From: Pseudactinotalea suaedae
GTDB taxonomy: Bacteria; Actinomycetota; Actinomycetes; Actinomycetales; Beutenbergiaceae
Direction: 5' to 3'
Assembly: GCF_009733815.1 (NCBI RefSeq)
Contig: NZ_WNXY01000010.1
Coordinates: 186,001-250,000 of the forward strand
Length of the DNA: 64,000 nt
The position numbers and the translations under genes are program-made. The stretch's first letter is position 1. Every line of letters starts with the position of its first letter. The notes below the pieces were generated by a model. That model was given only the letters and a program-made list of their open reading frames with translations. It ran no database searches and had not been told where the DNA came from. This document shows, one piece after another, positions 38,821-46,632 of this stretch.

Positions 38821-38826
38821 ACTGTA
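38821..38826 (-). promoter_or_regulatory. -10 box for glmU (leaderless)
   Basis: TACAGT on the minus strand, 6 nt before the GTG at 38814. No Shine-Dalgarno. Confidence 0.5.
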
Positions 38827-38847
38827 GCCCGGCGACCACACCCGCGA

Positions 38848-38881
38848 GGACGGCGAGCGGCCTGGCGCTCGCTCGCCGTCC
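38848..38881 (-). terminator. Hairpin after the VOC gene
   Basis: GGACGGCGAGC (38848-38858) and GCTCGCCGTCC (38871-38881), perfect 11-bp arms. An outer pair TAGCCCGGCG/CGCCGGGCTA (38825-38834, 38886-38895) can extend it across the VOC stop codon and into the glmU -10 box. Confidence 0.7.
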
Positions 38882-38892
38882 GCGCCGCCGGG

Positions 38893-39348
38893 CTACCCGG
38901 CTGCGACGTCGAGGACCCAGGTGACGCCGAAGCCGTCGGTGAGCATCCCGAAGCCCGGGCTCCATGCCGAAGCGGCGAGCGGCTCGATGACCGTGCCCCC
39001 GGCGCTGAGCTTGTCCCAGTAACCCAGGACCTCCTCGAGCGACTCGCCACGCACGGCGACGAAGAACGGCTGGTCGGTCCGCGTGCTCCCGTTCTCGCGG
39101 CGCGTCGTCCCTGCGTGCTCGGCGGAACCGCCGAGCACGCCCGGGATGTCGTAGGCCATCACGCGGAACCCGTCAGCGCTCTCGACCTGGCCGAAGACGA
39201 CGCGGTCGGCACCGGGGGCGTGCTCCGGCATGCCGAGGTCGCCGTAGGTGGTGACCGCGAGGCGGCCACCGAACACCGACTGGTAGAAGCCGAGCGCGGC
39301 GCGGGCGTCGCCCCGGAAGTTGAGATGGGTGGTGGTCGTGATGCTCAT
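38893..39348 (-). CDS. VOC-superfamily protein, PhnB-like
   Basis: A 151-residue vicinal-oxygen-chelate protein of the PhnB type. HLNFRGDARAALGFYQSVFGG starts the first beta-alpha-beta module; the second ends with SPGFGMLTDGFGVTWVLDV. PhnB-like proteins are structurally related to glyoxalases but mostly lack an assigned reaction. The ATG at 39348 is preceded by GAGCAGGAGCAGAC. It is divergent from the WYL regulator, which may control it; the two genes commonly occur side by side in Actinobacteria. Confidence 0.82.
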   Translation of the reverse strand: MSITTTTHLNFRGDARAALGFYQSVFGGRLAVTTYGDLGMPEHAPGADRVVFGQVESADGFRVMAYDIPGVLGGSAEHAGTTRRENGSTRTDQPFFVAVRGESLEEVLGYWDKLSAGGTVIEPLAASAWSPGFGMLTDGFGVTWVLDVAAG

Positions 39349-39435
39349 GTCTGCTCCTGCTCGATGATCGCCGGGCGTCCCCCGGCACATCCCACTCTCG
39401 CCGTCGTATAGGTCAGGAATGGTCCTCGACCGCCG

Positions 39436-39441
39436 TAGCCT
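39436..39441 (+). promoter_or_regulatory. -10 box for the WYL regulator (leaderless)
   Basis: TAGCCT, 6 nt before the ATG at 39448. Confidence 0.45.
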
Positions 39442-39447
39442 CGATCC

Positions 39448-40437
39448 ATGACGGCGACCACCTCGCGGCTGCTCACGCTGCTGTCCCTGCTCCAGACGCG
39501 GCGGGACTGGCCCGGCTCGCTGCTCGCGGAGCGTCTGGACATCAGCCGGCGCACGGTGCGCCGTGACGTCGATCGGCTCCGCGAGATGGGCTACAGCATC
39601 CGGGCGACGATGGGACCGGAGGGCGGGTACCGCCTCGACGCCGGCACCGATCTCCCCCCGCTGCTCTTCGACGACGACCAGGTCATCGCGCTGGCGATCG
39701 CCCTGCAGGGAGCCACGACGTCCGGCGCCGGGATCGAGGAGGCGTCGATCCGCGCGCTCACCACCGTGCGGCAGGTTCTCCCCTCGCGGCTCCGCCACCG
39801 CCTCGATGCCCTCTCGGTCACCGCGATCGCTGGCCGCCCGGGGAGCGGGGCACCGACGTCGGTCTCGCCCGAGGTGCTGCTCTCCCTCTCCGCGGCCGTC
39901 CGCGCCCGCGAGGTGCTGCGCTTCGACCACGCCTCTCGGTCCGGCTCGGGTGCCGACGACGCCAGACCCGCGAGGCGTGTCGAACCGCACCACCTGATCA
40001 CCTCGCAGGGCCGCTGGTACCTGCTCGCGTGGGATCTGGAGCGCGAGGACTGGCGCCTGTTCGGTGCGGACCGGATCGCGCCCCGCACGCCGACGGGACC
40101 TCGCTTCACACCGCGGGAGGTGCCCGGCGGCGACGTCCATGCGTTCGTCTCGGCCCGGTTCAAGGGTTCCGACGTCGATGCCTGGCCGTGTCGCGGCACC
40201 GTGATCCTGGGGCTTCCTGCCCGCGAGGTGCTGCCGTTCGCGGGCGACGGCACGGTTCTCGAGCTCGGACCGCAGCGATGCAGTCTCGAGGCCGGCTCCT
40301 GGTCCTGGGGCGCCCTCGCAGCCTCGTTCGGTCGGTTCGAGACCACGATGGAGGTCGTCGGACCACCCGAGCTCGCCGCCGCCTTCGGGGTGCTCGCGCA
40401 CCGGTACGCGGCCGCGAGCACCGCACCGCCTGCCTGA
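39448..40437 (+). CDS. YafY-type transcriptional regulator (HTH-11 and WYL domains)
   Basis: A 329-residue regulator. Residues 1-60 are a winged helix (LAERLDISRRTVRRDVDRLREMGYSI), followed by GGYRLDAG and a linker. The WYL region runs from about 145 (VEPHHLITSQGRWYLLAWDLEREDWRLFGADRI), with a WYL extension domain to the end. WYL domains bind nucleic acid or small ligands to tune DNA binding. The target is unknown; the divergent VOC gene is the obvious candidate. Confidence 0.87.
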   Translation: MTATTSRLLTLLSLLQTRRDWPGSLLAERLDISRRTVRRDVDRLREMGYSIRATMGPEGGYRLDAGTDLPPLLFDDDQVIALAIALQGATTSGAGIEEASIRALTTVRQVLPSRLRHRLDALSVTAIAGRPGSGAPTSVSPEVLLSLSAAVRAREVLRFDHASRSGSGADDARPARRVEPHHLITSQGRWYLLAWDLEREDWRLFGADRIAPRTPTGPRFTPREVPGGDVHAFVSARFKGSDVDAWPCRGTVILGLPAREVLPFAGDGTVLELGPQRCSLEAGSWSWGALAASFGRFETTMEVVGPPELAAAFGVLAHRYAAASTAPPA

Positions 40438-40468
40438 TCGCGACCGCCCCGCACCGGCGGCCCGGCGC

Positions 40469-40539
40469 TCCGCCTCCAGGATTCGAACCTGGACTGCACG
40501 GCACCAAAGGCCGGCGTGCTGCCGTTACACCAAGGCGGA
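40469..40539 (-). tRNA. tRNA-Gln (TTG anticodon)
   Basis: A 71-nt cloverleaf on the minus strand. The acceptor stem is TCCGCCT/AGGCGGA, the T-arm CCAGGTTCGAATCCTGG, and the anticodon loop CTTTGGT (anticodon TTG). The outermost anticodon-stem pair (27:43) is C opposite T. CCA is not encoded. It stands alone between the WYL regulator gene and the GxGYxYP gene. Confidence 0.92.
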
Positions 40540-40613
40540 TCGCAGGTCTGTAGTCTGCCAGGAACCGCCAGGACCAACGTGTCGAGGATGAGCGGCGGCG
40601 ACCCTGCCGACGA

Positions 40614-42665
40614 TCAGCCCCGCTCGGCTGCCGGCGGCTGCGGGTCGTCCACACGGCGGAGCAGGTCGAAGAACGTGTTGCCCAGCACCACGGTGTACCG
40701 GCCGTCCTCGACCAGCAACCGGTGCAGCTCGGCGATCTCCGCCGGCCCCTGGTTCCACGCCAGGATGCCCGCCGAGACGAACCAGGGCCGGGTGCCGTCC
40801 CAGTCGGCGATGTAGTCGTCGAGGGCGGCCTTGTACTCGGCGCCGTCACCGGGCGCGTTGAGGTGTCCGACCACCGGCAGCGGCCCACCGGCGATGACCC
40901 CTCCGCCCTCCCACGACTGGAAGATGCCACGCAGCTCGGTGTTGCGGCGGTAGGACTCCAGCACCGTGCCGCCGATCGGGATCCAGCCCTCGTCGTCGCG
41001 GTTGTTGTACGCATAGACCAGATCGAGCCCGGTCTCCTTCAGGTACCGACCGGTCAGCGCCGTGTACGCGTCGAGGTCGGCCTCCGGCCACGACCCGCCG
41101 TAGGTGTAGCCGGCTCCCGAGGGTCCGCAGATCAGCAGGTCGTTCTCGGTCGCGGTCTGCTGGTAGTAGCGGTAGATCGACGGCGCCGCGTCCGCGAGCA
41201 CCGGGCTGATCGTCCAGTTCGTGGGGGCCTCACCCCGCGCGGGGTCGTCCCACAGCGTGCGCATGTACCGCTGGCAGTACTGGAGGTTGTCCCCCTCGCC
41301 CACGGTCATCGTGACGTACACGGTGTTCTCGAGACTGCGCCGCGACACCCGCGGGGGCCGCGAGTCGATCCGAGCAGGGACGCCGCCGAGCACGCTGCCG
41401 TTGGCGAAGTAGTCCGCCGGCAGCACCTCCACGCTCTGGGTGGCCGCGAGGTCGACCCCGCCCCACTCGCCGGCGACGTCGTTGGAGAACCAGCCGAGGT
41501 AGGGCGTCGTCGCGCGGGTGTCCGCCATGATCTCGGTCAGCAGCTCTCCCTCCTCCCCGTTGGGGTCGAGCCACACGACCATCGCCTGGGTCGCGACGAC
41601 GTAGTCGCGGAAGATCGTGAACGGCTCGACCCGGATGGGCGCGGTGGTCGTGGCGCTGACGACGTACTGGTTCCACATCTCGACGACCAGCTGCAGGCTC
41701 TGGGTCCCCTCCGGCGGCACCACGCGGTACACGAAGAAGTTGCCGCCGTCGGCGAACCGGTTGTTCTGGCCACCGACCGAGGAGCCGCCGCCCTCGAGCA
41801 GGTGCTCGGCCTCCTCTGGGCTGCCGGGCGTGAACGAGCTGACATCGACGCCGTCGGCGACGACTCGCACCGAGGCGACCGACGCGCCCCAGCCGTCGTT
41901 GTCGAACGCGTCGCCGAAGCGCACGTAGACCGCCTCGTCGCCCAGGTCCGGCGACAGGTCGAGGGTGTAGACGCCACGGTTCGACTCGTCGCGGACCTGC
42001 TCGCTCTCGCGGGCGACCTCGCGCCAGGTCACGTCCTCGACCTCGACGACGCGCGTCGGCGGCAGACCGGTGATGAGCCGCTGCTCGCAGTCCGGCCACA
42101 GCTGCTCCAGCTGCCACCGGTAGACGTCGACCTTCGACCATCCGGTGAACTGGCCCCGCAGGTCCTCCACGACGTCGAGCCCGTGGGCCTGCGCCAGGTC
42201 CGGCGAGGCGACGACGGCGCCGCGCAGCCCGGCCAGCGTGGTCGCGACGTTGATCGACTCGCGGACGTCGGGGTCGTAGACGATGGCGCCGGCGGCACGG
42301 TCGAGGTAGTCGTCCAGGAGCGAGAGCGGGTCGGACACCGTGCGCTGCGGGACGTCCAGCGCCTCCGGCCACGCGCGGTCTGCCTGGTCGTAGTAGAGGT
42401 AGAGCTCGGGTCGGCGCCGGTTCACGACGCCCTGCAGCGTGCCGAGCAGCAGCTGCTCGTCACCGGTGAGCGGCTCGATGTCGGCGATCTGCAGCAGCTT
42501 GGGTCGGGCGAAACGCGGCAGCAGGCGCCCGCGACGCCAGCTCAGGCCGCCTCGACCGCCGTGGCCGCCTGCGGTTGCCGGGGGCGCGGTCGGATCGAGC
42601 CAGACGGTCGCAGCCGACCCGGTCGCCAGCCCGGCTGCGGAGAGAAACGTACGTCGAGAAACCAT
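40614..42665 (-). CDS. Tat-exported GxGYxYP-family putative glycoside hydrolase
   Basis: A 683-residue secreted protein. The twin-arginine signal SRRTFLSAAGLATGSAA stands at residues 3-19. The N-terminal fold reads LLQIADIEPLTGDEQLLLGTLQGVVNRRRPELYL, and the family motif appears as GPSGAGYTYGGSW near residue 530. A beta-rich insert (about 200-350, YVRFGDAFDNDGWG, VEMWNQYVVS) looks like a carbohydrate-binding-type module. GxGYxYP proteins are predicted polysaccharide hydrolases of unproven specificity. The ATG at 42665 is preferred; a GTG at 42677 would add four residues. A divergent TetR gene and an AT-rich palindrome lie upstream. Confidence 0.8.
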   Translation of the reverse strand: MVSRRTFLSAAGLATGSAATVWLDPTAPPATAGGHGGRGGLSWRRGRLLPRFARPKLLQIADIEPLTGDEQLLLGTLQGVVNRRRPELYLYYDQADRAWPEALDVPQRTVSDPLSLLDDYLDRAAGAIVYDPDVRESINVATTLAGLRGAVVASPDLAQAHGLDVVEDLRGQFTGWSKVDVYRWQLEQLWPDCEQRLITGLPPTRVVEVEDVTWREVARESEQVRDESNRGVYTLDLSPDLGDEAVYVRFGDAFDNDGWGASVASVRVVADGVDVSSFTPGSPEEAEHLLEGGGSSVGGQNNRFADGGNFFVYRVVPPEGTQSLQLVVEMWNQYVVSATTTAPIRVEPFTIFRDYVVATQAMVVWLDPNGEEGELLTEIMADTRATTPYLGWFSNDVAGEWGGVDLAATQSVEVLPADYFANGSVLGGVPARIDSRPPRVSRRSLENTVYVTMTVGEGDNLQYCQRYMRTLWDDPARGEAPTNWTISPVLADAAPSIYRYYQQTATENDLLICGPSGAGYTYGGSWPEADLDAYTALTGRYLKETGLDLVYAYNNRDDEGWIPIGGTVLESYRRNTELRGIFQSWEGGGVIAGGPLPVVGHLNAPGDGAEYKAALDDYIADWDGTRPWFVSAGILAWNQGPAEIAELHRLLVEDGRYTVVLGNTFFDLLRRVDDPQPPAAERG

Positions 42666-42747
42666 CTCAGAGCTCACCTCGTGGTGTCGCGGTCATCGTT
42701 GACGCTTCTACGTTGCCCCATCGTCGTGGCGTCAGCTCACGATTTCT

Positions 42748-42776
42748 CATATGTTGAACATATTCTTTGATGTCAG
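42748..42776 (-). promoter_or_regulatory. Promoter and AT-rich palindromic operator of the GxGYxYP gene
   Basis: On the minus strand CTGACA (42776-42771), a 17-nt spacer and CATATG (42753-42748). The spacer contains the perfect 15-bp palindrome ATATGTT-G-AACATAT (42749-42763), strikingly AT-rich for this genome. It sits where a repressor would block RNA polymerase; the adjacent TetR is the natural candidate. Confidence 0.6.
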
Positions 42777-42835
42777 TGCCGGCTGGGGCGGGTCTGGTCC
42801 CCTGAGCCGACCGGCGTCTGAGGCATGATGGCCGC

Positions 42836-43480
42836 GTGACCGAGACCACGCGCCGTCCACGCATGACGGGCAAGCAGCGGCGCGAGCAGCTGCTCACGGT
42901 CGGCCGCGCGCTGTTCGCCGAGAAGGGGTTCGACGCCACCAGCGTCGAGGAGATCGCCGTGCGGGCGCAGGTGTCCAAGCCGGTCGTGTACGAGCACTTC
43001 GGCGGCAAGGAAGGTCTGTACGCGGTCATCGTCGACCGCGAGGTCGAGCTGCTGATGGATGCGCTGACCTCGGCGCTCTCGCGCCGCGGCCACCCGAAGG
43101 TCACGGTCGAGGCCGCCGCGTTCGCGCTGCTGGACTACATCGAGGAGCACACGGACGGGTTCCGCATCCTCGTCCGTGACTCACCCGTGGCACAGGCGAC
43201 CGGGACCTTCTCCTCGCTGATCGGCGACGTGGCCAGCCAGGTCGAGCACATCCTCACGGCGCAGTTCATGCGCCAGGGTCTGGCGGTGGAGCACGCCCCG
43301 ATGTACGCGCAGATGCTCGTCGGGATGATCGCGCTGACCGGCCAGTGGTGGCTGGAGACCCGCACGCCCGGCAAGGCGGAGGTCGCCGCGCATCTGGTCA
43401 ACCTCGCCTGGAACGGGCTGCGCGACATCGAGCCCGAGCCGGAGCTGTCCCGGACCTGGCAGACCCGCCAGGCCGACTAG
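42836..43480 (+). CDS. TetR/AcrR-family regulator
   Basis: A 214-residue regulator. RREQLLTVGRALFAEKGFDATSVEEIAVRAQVSKPVVYEHFGGKEGLYAVIV is a textbook TetR DNA-binding domain; the ligand-binding half follows. It occupies the position of mycobacterial Rv1019, a TetR gene close to glmU and mfd. The GTG start has CATGAT 6 nt upstream and no Shine-Dalgarno. It probably recognises the palindrome at 42749-42763. Confidence 0.87.
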   Translation: MTETTRRPRMTGKQRREQLLTVGRALFAEKGFDATSVEEIAVRAQVSKPVVYEHFGGKEGLYAVIVDREVELLMDALTSALSRRGHPKVTVEAAAFALLDYIEEHTDGFRILVRDSPVAQATGTFSSLIGDVASQVEHILTAQFMRQGLAVEHAPMYAQMLVGMIALTGQWWLETRTPGKAEVAAHLVNLAWNGLRDIEPEPELSRTWQTRQAD

Positions 43481-43490
43481 CCTCAACGCC

Positions 43491-44123
43491 TCATCGGGGG
43501 CGTCCCGCCACCCAGCTGCGCGCCAGCTCGGCCACCCGCACGGGGCAGCCCGCCAGCGCCGGCTCCAGGCCCTCGGCCCGCACCGACATCGATCCGGCGG
43601 TCCAGTCGCTGGCCACCACGTGCTGACCGTCCCACCAGAACGAGGTGTACGGCCCGCCGTCGAGCAGGAGGTCGTAGCGGCGCGCCGCCGGCAGATCCAG
43701 CCCCGGGATCGCGATCGCCTCGATGCCGCGGTCGACGAGCTCGGCGTCGTGGACCTCCGGGTCCCCGTGCTCGTCGAGCTGCCGGAAGGCCACGCGCTCG
43801 CCACCGCGACGAGCGAGGTCGACGAGGATCCGCCAGCCGAGGTAGGAGGGCACGGCGCCGGCCTCCAGCAGCACACCGCCCACGCTCACGCCCGCCGCGT
43901 CCTGCACGCCCAACGTCACCACGCCGGTCGTGGCCTCGCTGAAACGGAAGCTGGTCCAGCCCGCCGGCGCCTCTCCCAGCCCGGTGACCTGCTCCGCCCG
44001 ATAGATCGCTCCGCCGTCGAGCACGAAGGAGACGAACGTGGCGAGCTGACCCTCCCGTTCGTCGCGCAGCAGCACTCCGGTCTGCTGGTCGCCGTCATAG
44101 AACGCGTCGCTGTGCAGCACCAT
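43491..44123 (-). CDS. Unrecognised 210-residue protein
   Basis: I do not recognise a family. The sequence is soluble and beta-rich with regular spacing (VLHSDAFYDGDQQTGVLLRD, YLGWRILVDLARRGGERVAF, PYTSFWWDGQHVVASDW), without signal peptide or membrane segment. Third-position GC matches that of the neighbours, so it is a genuine gene. The ATG at 44123 is preferred (GGTGGAG before it); a GTG at 44138 would add five residues. It is divergent from the MarR gene with only 40 nt between starts, so the two may be co-regulated. Confidence 0.65.
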   Translation of the reverse strand: MVLHSDAFYDGDQQTGVLLRDEREGQLATFVSFVLDGGAIYRAEQVTGLGEAPAGWTSFRFSEATTGVVTLGVQDAAGVSVGGVLLEAGAVPSYLGWRILVDLARRGGERVAFRQLDEHGDPEVHDAELVDRGIEAIAIPGLDLPAARRYDLLLDGGPYTSFWWDGQHVVASDWTAGSMSVRAEGLEPALAGCPVRVAELARSWVAGRPR

Positions 44124-44149
44124 GTCTCCACCATGCACGCCCTCTCACG

Positions 44150-44170
44150 TACCCTCAACCTCCATGGAGG
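44150..44170 (+). promoter_or_regulatory. -10 box and start-codon palindrome of the MarR gene
   Basis: TACCCT (44150-44155) lies 8 nt before the ATG at 44164, and the perfect palindrome CCTCCATGGAGG (44159-44170) encloses that start codon. A protein bound there would block start-site access and allow autorepression. Confidence 0.4.
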
Positions 44171-44655
44171 ACGAGGTCGACAGGATCGTCGACGCCTGGC
44201 GGCGGGAACGCCCCGATCTCGACCCCGCACCGCTGCACGTGTTCTCCCGGATCTCGCGGCTCGCGCGGCACCTGGAGCTGGCCCGGCGGGCGGCGTTCGC
44301 CTCGCGCGGCCTCGAGCCGTGGTCCTTCGACGTGCTCTCGGCCCTGCGCCGCGCCGGTGCGCCCTACGAGCTGACGCCTGGGGTGCTGATGTCGCAGACG
44401 CTGGTCTCCTCGGGAACGATGACGAACCGGGTCGACCGGCTCGTGGCGGCCGGCCTGGTCGAACGGCACGGGCACCCGGGTGACCGCCGGGTCGTGGTGG
44501 TGCGGCTCACCGAACCGGGCATGACCGCCGTCGACGACGTGATGTCAGATCTCCTGGACCGTGAGAGCGCGCTGCTGGCCACGGTCGAGCCGACGGAGCG
44601 CGCGGCGCTCACGGACACCCTCCGCGCCTTGATGCGCCCCTTCGACCAGCACTGA
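44164..44655 (+). CDS. MarR-family regulator
   Basis: A 163-residue winged-helix regulator. Helices flank the DNA-binding core LTPGVLMSQTLVSSGTMTNRVDRLVAAGLVERHGHPGDRRVVVVRLTEPG, with the typical wing D-R-R and recognition helix SSGTMTNRVDRL. MarR proteins act as dimers on palindromes and respond to phenolic or oxidative ligands. The divergent unknown gene is its most likely target. It converges on ispE with a 22-nt gap. Confidence 0.85.
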   Translation: MEDEVDRIVDAWRRERPDLDPAPLHVFSRISRLARHLELARRAAFASRGLEPWSFDVLSALRRAGAPYELTPGVLMSQTLVSSGTMTNRVDRLVAAGLVERHGHPGDRRVVVVRLTEPGMTAVDDVMSDLLDRESALLATVEPTERAALTDTLRALMRPFDQH

Positions 44656-44677
44656 GACCGGGCGCCGCGCGGCGACC

Positions 44678-45604
44678 TCAGTCGGGGTCCGAGACCACGC
44701 TCTCGACCAGGCGGGCGCCGAGGGCGGGCCCGCTGACGACGAGGACGTCGCTCGCCACCCCCGCGGCTGCCACGTAGGCTGCGATCTCGGCGGCGTCCTC
44801 GGGTCGGGCAGCCAGTGCCGCGACGGTCGGGCCGCTGCCGGAGACGATGGCCGCCAGCGCCGCGGTCTCCTCGAAGGCGTCGACGACGTCCTGCAGCGTC
44901 GGCAGCAGCGCGATCGCGGCCGGCTGCAGGTCGTTGACGAGGTGTCGTGCCACCCCGTGGGGGTCACCGGCCACGAGCGCGTGCATGAGCTCGGCATCGA
45001 TCTCGGGCACCGGCACCGGGTCCGGGTTCTGGGCGTCCCAGGCCCGGAAGACCTCCGGCGTCGAGAGCCCCTGGTCCGACAGCGCGAGCACCCAGGTGAA
45101 CCGGCCCCGCGCGAGCGCGGGCGTGAGCACGTCGCCACGGCCCACCCCGACCGCCGTCTGGCCGGTCAGCGCGAACGGGACGTCCGCGCCCAGCTCGGCA
45201 GCAAGCTCGCCGAGCTCCTCGCGGGCGAGCCCGGTGTGCCAGAGCAGGTCGCACGCGAGCAGGGCGGCGGCGGCGTCGGCGGATCCACCCGCCATGCCAC
45301 CGGCGGTGGGGACGCCCTTCGTGATCCGCAGGTGGGCGCCGGCGTCGGTGCCCGTGGCGTCAGCGAGCAGCCGTGCCGCGCGCCAGGCCAGGTTCGAGGA
45401 GTCGGTGGGGACGCGGTCGGCGCCGCGGCCGGTGACCGTCAGCGAGATCGTCTCCGCCTCCTCCGCGACGACGTCCTCGTACAGCGTGACCGCCTGGAAC
45501 ACGGTGGCCAGCGGGTGGTACCCGTCGGCGCGCGCCGACCCCACCCGTAGCGCGACGTTGATCTTGCCCGGCGCGCGCACGTGCACGCTGCGGGAGGGCG
45601 TCAT
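44678..45604 (-). CDS. ispE: 4-diphosphocytidyl-2-C-methyl-D-erythritol kinase
   Basis: A 308-residue GHMP kinase of the non-mevalonate isoprenoid pathway. [14 protein letters not shown] is the N-terminal GHMP motif, [22 protein letters not shown] the ATP-binding loop, and [12 protein letters not shown] the third motif. Its ATG overlaps the ksgA stop (ATGA), the usual actinobacterial pair. Confidence 0.95.
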   Translation of the reverse strand: MTPSRSVHVRAPGKINVALRVGSARADGYHPLATVFQAVTLYEDVVAEEAETISLTVTGRGADRVPTDSSNLAWRAARLLADATGTDAGAHLRITKGVPTAGGMAGGSADAAAALLACDLLWHTGLAREELGELAAELGADVPFALTGQTAVGVGRGDVLTPALARGRFTWVLALSDQGLSTPEVFRAWDAQNPDPVPVPEIDAELMHALVAGDPHGVARHLVNDLQPAAIALLPTLQDVVDAFEETAALAAIVSGSGPTVAALAARPEDAAEIAAYVAAAGVASDVLVVSGPALGARLVESVVSDPD

Positions 45605-46485
45605 GCGCGCAGGTCCTGCTGCTCGGCGATCGCGGCGAACTGGGTGATGTCGAGCCGCTCCCCGCGCAGCCCGGGGTCGATGCCGGCGGCCCGCAGCGCG
45701 GCCTCCGCCCGCACGGGCGATCCTGCCCACCCGGTCAGGGCCGCCCGCAGCGTCTTGCGACGCTGGGCGAAGGCGGCGTCGACGACGGCGAAGGTCGCCT
45801 CGCGCGTCGCGGTCGTGGTCGGTGGCTCGCGCCGTACCAGCCGCACGAGCGCAGAGTCGACGTTCGGCACTGGCCAGAACACCGAGCGGCCGACGCTTCC
45901 GGCCCGGGTGGCGTGCGCGTACCAGGCGGCCTTGGCCGAGGGCACGCCGTAGGTCCGCGAACCGGGCGGTGCGGCCAGCCGGTCGGCGACCTCGGCCTGC
46001 ACCATCACCAGGGCGCTGGCGAGCGAGGGCAGCGTGGCGAGCGCGTGCAGCAGCACGGGCACCGCCACGTTGTACGGGAGGTTCGCCACGAGGGTCGTCG
46101 GCTCACCGAGCGCCGGGTGATCGGCACCGATCGTCATCGCGTCGGCGTGCACCACCTGCAGGCGTGCCGCGGCATCGGGGGCCGCCGCAGCGACCGTGCC
46201 CGGCAGCGCGGCTGCGAGGCGGCCGTCGATCTCGACCGCCACCACGTCGGCGCCCGTGGCGAGCAGGCCCAGCGTCAGCGAGCCGAGCCCGGGGCCGACC
46301 TCGAGGACCCGGTCCTGCGCGGTGACCTCCGCCGCGCGCACGATCCGGCGGATCGTGCCGCCGTCGACCACGAAGTTCTGCCCGAGCGACTTGGTGGGAC
46401 GCACGTCCAGGCGCTCCGCCAGCGCACGCACGTCCGACGGGGTCAGCAGCCCTGCCTCGGGGGTGGCCTGCTCGCTCGGTGTCAC
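45601..46485 (-). CDS. ksgA: 16S rRNA dimethyladenosine transferase
   Basis: A 294-residue SAM enzyme that dimethylates A1518 and A1519 of 16S rRNA late in small-subunit assembly. [37 protein letters not shown] (motif I), [11 protein letters not shown] and [14 protein letters not shown] (motif IV, NLPY) are diagnostic. The C-terminal helical domain follows. The GTG at 46485 is chosen; an ATG at 46503 would add six residues without a better Shine-Dalgarno. A nested hairpin separates it from the Rpf gene upstream. Confidence 0.95.
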   Translation of the reverse strand: MTPSEQATPEAGLLTPSDVRALAERLDVRPTKSLGQNFVVDGGTIRRIVRAAEVTAQDRVLEVGPGLGSLTLGLLATGADVVAVEIDGRLAAALPGTVAAAAPDAAARLQVVHADAMTIGADHPALGEPTTLVANLPYNVAVPVLLHALATLPSLASALVMVQAEVADRLAAPPGSRTYGVPSAKAAWYAHATRAGSVGRSVFWPVPNVDSALVRLVRREPPTTTATREATFAVVDAAFAQRRKTLRAALTGWAGSPVRAEAALRAAGIDPGLRGERLDITQFAAIAEQQDLRA

Positions 46486-46542
46486 GCCGTGAGCCTGCCA
46501 CATCCCGCAGATCGCGGCAGGTGGCGCCGGCGTGGTCGCCCG

Positions 46543-46618
46543 GCGTGGTTCTCGTAGCCGGGCGCGGTTCTCGTACGGTGCACGCTACGAGAACCGCGCT
46601 GCGCTACGAGAGCCGCGC
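46543..46618. repeat. Nested double hairpin with four TTCTCGTA units between the Rpf gene and ksgA
   Basis: The inner stem GCGCGGTTCTCGTA (46562-46575) pairs perfectly with 46586-46599. The outer stem (46543-46558) pairs with 46603-46618 except two positions that would be G-U pairs in RNA. Each arm thus holds the unit twice. Confidence 0.9.
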
Positions 46619-46632
46619 GGGCGGCGGCTGGG

